Shown: positions 57,853 to 64,000 of the stretch, piece after piece
Numbering within the stretch: the first letter of the stretch is position 1
Layout of the letters: each line of letters opens with the position of its first letter
Assembly (NCBI GenBank): GCA_008638375.1
Contig: CM018032.1
Location: 7,205,501-7,269,500 of the forward strand
Source: Nyssa sinensis
Taxonomy: Eukaryota; Streptophyta; Magnoliopsida; Cornales; Nyssaceae
DNA length: 64,000 nucleotides
Direction: 5' to 3'
Notes under the pieces: generated by a model
Told to the model about the DNA's origin: nothing
Databases searched by the model: none
The model's input: the letters and a program-made list of their open reading frames with translations, nothing else
Position numbers and translations under genes: made by a program

Positions 57853-58011
57853 GGGTTTGTTCGGCAAGATCAATTATTTGAAGCTGTAGATACTTTTAGG
57901 AGAATGCAATGGGAGAAACTAATGTTTAGTTGGGTTACCCTGACTACAATATTACCAATCTGTGCTCGAGTAATGGCGTTATATCGTGGCAGAGATACAT
58001 GCCTAGATTGA
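57853..58011 (+). pseudogene. Pentatricopeptide repeat (PPR) protein fragment
   Basis: A 52-codon frame reads GFVRQDQLFEAVDTFRRMQW, then SWVTLTTILPICARVMAL. This matches the helix pair layout of PLS-class PPR proteins (EA...FRRM...., ..TLTTILP.CA...AL..G). A stop precedes it and TGA ends it at 58009-58011. PPR proteins bind organelle RNAs; this is one or two motifs without start, targeting peptide or C-terminal domain. Possibly a degraded gene or a retroposed scrap. Confidence 0.6.
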
Positions 58012-58256
58012 GAATTTTTGGACTGAAGTTTTTTTGATAGAGAATTTTTCAAAAAAGGCTATATTTTTTTAATTGTGTATTCTTTTCTCAATCTAATTTT
58101 TTATTTTTTTTATCAATGTTGGAGTATTACCACTTTCATAAGAAATAAAGATTGTTTGATGTATTGTTAAAAATATGTGTAATATTTTTTTTTTGAAAGA
58201 ATTTCTCAAATTTCTCAATTCTGGGACAGAGAATATTCTCTATCTTAGTTATGTGA

Positions 58257-58285
58257 ACAGAAAATTTTTGACAAAAATTTTCTGT
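58257..58285. repeat. Perfect 13-bp inverted repeat, 3-base loop
   Basis: ACAGAAAATTTTT, GAC, AAAAATTTTCTGT. Strong hairpin on paper; function unknown. Confidence 0.7.
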
Positions 58286-58621
58286 CGAAAAAATACAAAT
58301 TTTTTGACAAAATTTTCTATACAATATGGATCTTGTTTGATAGATCTCGATTCTTAGAATCCAAATGTATAATTTTTATAAAAAAAACGGACTTATATAT
58401 TGCAAGTTATTTAATTTTGAAATTTATAAAAAAGTTGGGTGATGATGTTACAGGAAACACGTCAAGTTTTGGTTGATGTTCCATGTTTTTTGAATTTTTA
58501 CACGAGTATTTTTGTTTTAGGATAACAATTAGTTAGACCTTGTGCTAATTAATTAAGTACTTTATGAGGGACATATTACTCAATCCCCCTAAAGTTTAAT
58601 ATGTATGTACCAAAACATTTT

Positions 58622-58726
58622 TGGCATAACATTGCTCTTACTATTTGTTATCTGATTAATCATTTTCCATCTAATGTTCTACATCACCGGTCTCCATTTT
58701 CTCTCATGTATCCTACCCGCTGACTT
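58622..58726 (+). pseudogene. Copia integrase fragment
   Basis: Reads WHNIALTICYLINHFPSNVL, then HHRSPFSLMYPTR and a stop. Matches the ACYLINR.PS.VL..KSPF block of copia integrase. Nothing of the element continues on either side. Confidence 0.6.
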
Positions 58727-58739
58727 TCACATCATTCTT

Positions 58740-59560
58740 TATGTAGGATCCAAAATTGCTCAAATACCAACTGTTGAATTTAAAATTATTCTGATACCAA
58801 TTATTTAAATAAACCAGAAACAAGGTAATAAATTGAACCATCAAAATATGATGCCCCGATAATAATAATGAAATATTTTATTAAAAGAACAAGGAACTTA
58901 ACAATGTATATTTTATTGGGAAGAAAACACAGAAAAAGGAATTTGACTTTGGCATTCACAATTCAACCATTCACAATTATTTAAATAAACCAGAAACAAT
59001 GTGATAAAATCAAACATTCAAAATATGATTGCGCTTATTAACCATTCTTCAAAGTAGTAAATACTTCATTCCAACCATAATATGACTGTCCACAAGTCCA
59101 CGCTACCCAATGCACAACAACTTGTGTAATGGTCTAAAAGTGTGTCATAAGATTCTTTCTTATAAAAAAACCCTCATAGTTACCTTTGTAAAGAATTGAT
59201 CTTATTAAATCGAAGCTATAAATTAATTTGATAATTAACTCTCAACGATTCAAATAGTATCGAAAGGGGTTTATATAGATGCAAAATATGTTCTCAATAA
59301 TGCATAATTTACAAAACTACATATAAGATTTCATCACAAGTGTATTTAGATAAGTCTTGCCCTAATTAGATTTGGAATAGACTAACCAATCAGATTTCTC
59401 GAATCTAGACACACATGCAAGCAGACCAAAGCTCTCGCTTTCGAACAGACCATCTGTTCTAACGATGCTCAATTGCATTTTTGAACAGTCCAAGTACTAT
59501 TTCTATAAGGCTTAAGCAACATCGAATTGAAAAGCCACTATGTCAACTAAGTACCTGAAG
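58740..59560 (-). repeat. Minus-strand LTR-like remnant with doubled primer-site motif
   Basis: ATACCAA motifs at 58764 and 58794 (30 bp apart), the second as CTGATACCAA, are complements of TTGGTATCAG. Behind them come TTATTTAAATAAACCAGAAA at 58801 and again at about 58978, and a TTTATATAGATG patch at 59270. Resembles the arrangement at 43.6 kb. Limits approximate. Confidence 0.4.
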
Positions 59561-60029
59561 GACATAAAATAATATATTTTAAGTACCTTATTAAGCCTAT
59601 AGTTGAAACTTAAAAGTACCTAACTTGGGTATCATTAAAATGTAAGTCTCATAAAAAAAATGTTAGTGAAAGACTACATAAACACACATCATACAAATTC
59701 ACCTAATATGAATACATGATATGCATGTATTTATACCATTCATGTAGCAATTTTGAAGTTTCAATATGTTATTAATAATTTTCATATTCAGAAGTATGTA
59801 TTTGTAATTAAATCTAATTTGATCAAATCTTGAAAAAATTAATTGACTAACAGTTTACTTGATGTAAAATAAGTTGCGGGGGCTTTTGAAGAACAATAGG
59901 AACATTCCAAGAAAAAGTACTAGTAGATGCAGAATTAGTCGGTCAGCAAGACAAACAATACTCACCGAAGCTACCACGGGGCCAAACGACTTTGTTTAAG
60001 CCTCCATTTTGACTTTTTTGCCATTTACA
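59561..60029. other. Intergenic, nothing recognised
   Basis: No supported feature. Confidence 0.45.
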
Positions 60030-60250
60030 GTAATTTTTAATTTTGCAATTACTTTGTTTAGAAAAGTTCAAATTAACTTTTGCTTGCGACTATATTTCCT
60101 AGTTTGATATAATTTTTTATTTTCTAAAAAGTCTTAATTTTTATTTTTTTCAATTTTTTTTCTCTTTTTCAGAATTATTATAATTTTTTAATTGTAATAG
60201 GACTAATATAAGAAATTAGTAGATTCTTAATCAGATTAGTAGTAGTCTTA

Positions 60251-60290
<40 letters not shown>

Positions 60291-60440
60291 TAAAGCAGTT
60301 TTTATTATTCAAATTATTAATAATATATTTTTGTTTAGAAATTTGATATTTTTTTCTTTAGGTGATGAGTCTCATTTGTTCTTGATTATTAAAAGATTCA
60401 ACGTATTTGATTTTCATTTACGTTTCGTACTGCATTATTA
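60030..60440 (+). repeat. LTR-like remnant, family shared with 17.3 kb and 31.1 kb
   Basis: GATGTAAAGCAGTTTTTAT, TTAATAATATATTTTTG, GATGAGTCTC and ATTCAACGTATTTGATTTTC follow the order seen in the other remnants. An (AT)n tract lies at 60254-60286. Confidence 0.4.
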
Positions 60441-60645
60441 CTTAGTAATAAAATTCAATCTAACTTAACAATTAAAAACTCAATTAAAAAAATTAGATTG
60501 AATTATTATCAACATAGAAACTGGAGAATTTTTTTTTTTTTTTAATTTATCAAGAATACATTTTCCTCGCATGGTGGAAAAATGGAGGACGGATGAGGTG
60601 ACGGAATTAAAACCTGGCAAGTTTCAAAGTGTTGAGAGAAGGTGT

Positions 60646-61912
60646 TGTTGGGTTCATAACCATAGCGGAAACGATTTCAAAAATCTATTTGGATCTTTTT
60701 CTTTACATGAATCATACAATCTTGAAAAAAGAGTTAAAATTATCTTATTCTTGATAATCTTGATTGTTGAAGAAGACTTCTTGAAAAGATTGATGCAATA
60801 TTTCTTCTCTTTCTCTTTCTCTTTTAGGTCTTCTCATTTTTTCCCTTAGGCAAACCGTATCGCAGGAGTGTGGGCTACCTATTGTTTTTGTCTAGCACAA
60901 AAACTTCTTATGATAAATGGCTCTCAACATATCATATATATAGGGCTTAATTTGGGCAAGAGAAGGGATCTAGTGGGTCCTACTAAGTTAGCTTCCAATT
61001 AATCACTTAAATCTTAATTATCTCATAATTAAATTAATTGACTAATTAATTTCAATTAACTCCACTATATAATTGATATTGCACTCCAACTTAGTAGAAT
61101 AGAGTAAACTCAAATACACTATACTTTTACAGTTGGCCCCTCTACATGGATATTAATAATTAAGATTATACTATCAAATTAATCCCCTAATTATTTTAAG
61201 AACCTAATTCAATAATTATTAATCATTTGAAATTGGTCATCATTTTAATAAACAATTTAATGAAAAGATCGGATCCGGATTTCAGTGATTAACCCATTAA
61301 ATTGGTACAAAGGTGATATCCATCTCTCTAATATATAGAGTGTAGATTTCATATTGAGAATTTGTGTTCCCACAGTCTAAACAATGACTTTCCAAAATGC
61401 TGAGGTATTGATCTAAAAGACCTCACTTATTGGTAACTCAAAGTCATCACTATTCTGAACTTGAGTTCACTATCCTCTTAGGATTAAGAGCTTACTGCGA
61501 ATAGTGAATAAGAAACTTATTAAAGGCGACAGTTCCAAATAATGTGTTTCTTATAGTGATCCAGTACAGTGTATTTTCAATACACCAATACAATAACCTA
61601 GAGTTCACTATTCTGATGGTTGAGATAAACCACCTTATCACATAAAGGTTAACTGTATTATAGCTTTACAGATAAGATGTTGAGTCTTATCAATAGCCGC
61701 AAATAATTCTAAAATTTCCTATATAAGTAGTTTAGATCTCCTGTGTATAAATCTCATTTATACACATGAACCGCTCGTAATGACAATAAAAAGACTAATC
61801 ATCTCTTGATATAAAGGAACATCTAAACATATGGTAATATGAAACTCAATAATAAATCAAATCTATTAAATAATAATAAAATGTCTTGGATATGAGAACA
61901 CACATCCTAACA
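60646..61912. mobile_element. Solo LTR, 1267 bp, with GGTGT target duplication
   Basis: Begins TGTTGGGTTC, ends ATCCTAACA, short inverted ends TGTTRGG. It is flanked by GGTGT at 60641-60645 and 61913-61917. No internal region or second LTR. Highly similar in organisation to the truncated copy at 19013-20186. Because LTR ends are near-palindromic, the orientation is undetermined; the family may be a long-LTR copia lineage. Confidence 0.88.
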
Positions 61913-61917
61913 GGTGT

Positions 61918-62572
61918 CACTTCCAAGTAGTATATACCGAAGTATTTTATACCAGTGTTGAATGTAACTAATTTTAGAGTTTTCTTTCTAATATATTATT
62001 AATATATTTGTTATTGAATATTTTTACTTTAACAAGTACTTTTAGCTGATATTTTAATACAAATAAAATAAATATAATTATTTTCCTTAAAAAAGAGATT
62101 AATTATTTAATTTGAATTTTCATAAATTGGGCCATGAGTTATAGAAGGTTTTATGACCAAGTTAATATGGGCTTCTTAAATTACAAAACATTTCTTTTCT
62201 TAAGAAAATTCATCAGCTTCTATATGTTATATAAGAGGCATTGTAGTTCATTTGGCAGAAAAATTGTGAGTCAATTAAATTAAATTAATGTAATTTTAGA
62301 AAAAATTTTAATTTTGAATTTTAATAATATTCAAAATATATTTTAGATAAGTCTTATCACAAATAAAATTAGAATAATACTATGATAATAAAAAAGTTTT
62401 GCCTAAAAAATCTACACAAATGAATTAAGAGTATTATATTAATTTTATATCACATTATAATGTGATAAGAAATTAATACAACACTATCAACATATATGTG
62501 TAAATAGTTTTGACAAAAACATATAAGTATAGTATCACTCGTAAAATTAAGTAATTAATTGTCAGTGGAAGT
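61918..62572. other. Intergenic, nothing recognised
   Basis: AT-rich, no supported feature. Confidence 0.45.
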
Positions 62573-64000
62573 GGCAGTGTTTATCTTATTTGGAGTATAG
62601 TTTTGTAGTGGAGTATATTTATAAGGAGAGTACGATGAAGATATTTTTGAATTCATGTCTTTTGACGACGGATTTTATTGAGAAAGAACTTTTAAAAGAT
62701 GTAGATGGGCAAATAAGACAAATATACTTTAAAACATTAAATTGCATTCATCAAGTACTAGACTTTTCAATTTTTAATAAAAAATTTTCATGTTTAGTCT
62801 GCTAAACAAGCATGAGATATCCTTAAAAAGAAAACATGTGTTAGTTTTAAGAAGGTGAAAAATGTAAGATTACAGAAATTACGTAGAGATTTTGAGTTAT
62901 TGTAGATGAAAAATTTTAAAACTATTTTTGACTATTTTGTCATGGACCATGGCGCTTGTTAATGAGATAAAAACTAATGGTGCAGAATTACAAAAGCTTC
63001 AAATAGTTGAAAAAATTCTTCAAAACTTGACGTTTCGATTTGAATCTAAGGTGATTGATATTAAAAAGTCTGTTGGCTTCAAGACCATGACTGTAGATGA
63101 ATTATTGGATTCGTTGTTGGTTTATGAATAATGCTTGAATAAGAGATCAAAAGATTCAGTGGATGAAGCCTTGCAAGCTCAATTAAATTTGAAAAAGGAA
63201 AAGGGCGAGTCTTAGAATAATGTAGACTTTAATCAATGATTTTCAGGTTACCAGAATAAAGGACAGAACTATAACAATGGAGGCGGTAAAGGCAATAATT
63301 GGCATAACAGATCTGGTAGAGGAACAAGTAGAGGCAATCAATGGTGGAATAACAATTAGTGGCAGAACAATAATCAATGGCAGAATAATAATTGTCAGAA
63401 TAGACCAGTGCAAGGAAGAGGGGATGATAATGATTTTAATTTACAGTCTCATAAATCCAATTTTTGGTATTTTAATTGTGGCAAGTTTGGACATAAAAAT
63501 TCTAAGTGTAGATCTAAAAAACCAAATAATAGATACCACCAAGCTAATGTTGTTGAAAATAATCATGTTAATAATAATAATAATTCAGAAATCTTGTTTT
63601 TGGCTTGTAACGATGTGGATAATAATAATGGGAATAAGTGGTATTTGAATATTGGCTATAGTAATCACTTGTGTAGTAAGAAAGATATATTCTCTGATTT
63701 GGATGAATCTGTTTGATCAAATGTAAAGTTTAAAAATAATTCAAAGATACTTGTAATAGGTAAGGGCAGAATTGCAATCAATTTGAAGAATGTGTCTTAT
63801 AAGTATATTTCAGATGTGTTTTATATACTAGGTCTCCAACAAAGTTTGTTGAGTATGGAAGAACTTTTAGATAGAAGTTATGATATGTGGATCCATCATG
63901 GTGTTTGAACAATTAAGGATGATCACATGGAACAAATAGTAAAGGTAAACATGACTCCAAATTTTGCAAAAATTTGTTTTTTGAGATCTATTATTGGAGA
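62573..64000 (+). pseudogene. Copia gag and protease remnant, continues past the window
   Basis: Gag blocks: DGQIRQIYFKTLN, AKQA.DILKK, KLRRDFELL, MALVNEIKTNG, KILQNLTFRFESKV. An Asn/Gly-rich linker follows, then a zinc knuckle NCGKFGHKNSKC (about 63474-63509) whose first Cys is Tyr. Protease reads KWYLNIGYSNHLC: the catalytic Asp of D-T-G is Asn, and Cys is Tyr. Stops at about 62802, 63129, 63213, 63236, 63715 and 63906. A GAG-pre-integrase start (LLSMEELLDRSYDM) follows near 63850. No 3' part in the window. Confidence 0.82.

Noticed and set aside
60571..60849. 92-residue frame
   Set aside because: Crosses the edge of the solo LTR, so it is a chance reading.
1..64000. tRNA or rRNA genes
   Set aside because: No cloverleaf or rRNA sequence was noticed; the only tRNA-related signals are primer binding sites of retroelements.

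Overview
The window reads as nuclear DNA of a eudicot plant. It is AT-rich and full of microsatellites. It carries two intron-containing wall-associated receptor kinase (WAK) genes and a dense, layered deposit of plant retrotransposons: LINEs, Ty3/gypsy and Ty1/copia with tRNA-Met primer sites, LTR fragments and DNA-transposon remnants. There is also a scrap of plastid matK and a scrap of a PPR gene. No species can be named from the sequence alone.

Layout. 1-3.5 kb: LINE 3' end, decayed copia pol end, CACTA terminus. 3.5-11.4 kb: three-layer nest. A minus-strand LINE 3' end was split by a small non-autonomous copia-like element whose left side is a tandem LTR-PBS array, and that element was split by a full-length but dead Ty3/gypsy element (4583-10216, 5-bp target duplication CTTCT). 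13.0-16.3 kb: WAK gene 1, three exons. 16.3-26 kb: intergenic DNA with LTR fragments, a hAT-like element and tandem repeats. 26.1-30.6 kb: WAK gene 2, three exons, with a LINE-in-LINE insertion in intron 2. 31-40 kb: gypsy LTR remnant, minisatellites and a direct 1.07-kb duplication. 40.7-44.2 kb: minus-strand gypsy-type element carrying a plastid matK piece and two unrecognised ORFs. 44.6-49.5 kb: complete copia element with 165-bp LTRs, GTAAC duplication and a broken polyprotein. 49.8-53.9 kb: an older copia pol interrupted by foreign sequence. 54-62 kb: dispersed repeats, a 56-bp LINE-tail insertion, a PPR fragment and a perfect 1267-bp solo LTR. 62.6-64 kb: copia gag/protease remnant running off the window.

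The only genes that look intact are the two WAK receptors. Both encode a signal peptide, a galacturonan-binding type domain, EGF modules split by the same phase-1 introns, one membrane segment and a cytoplasmic kinase. Gene 1 has the usual HRD catalytic loop. Gene 2 has HGD and an altered glycine loop, a non-RD type, and its proximal promoter carries a tandemly duplicated segment with a W-box. The pair are diverged paralogues, probably from an old local duplication, and would act at the cell wall/plasma membrane. Everything else is mobile-element material in various states of decay. I did not find an unambiguous new biological system. The best leads are the non-RD WAK with its duplicated W-box promoter, the tandem LTR-PBS arrays and 30-bp-spaced double primer sites, the W-box cluster in a copia leader, and the orphan ORFs plus plastid DNA inside the minus-strand LTR element.
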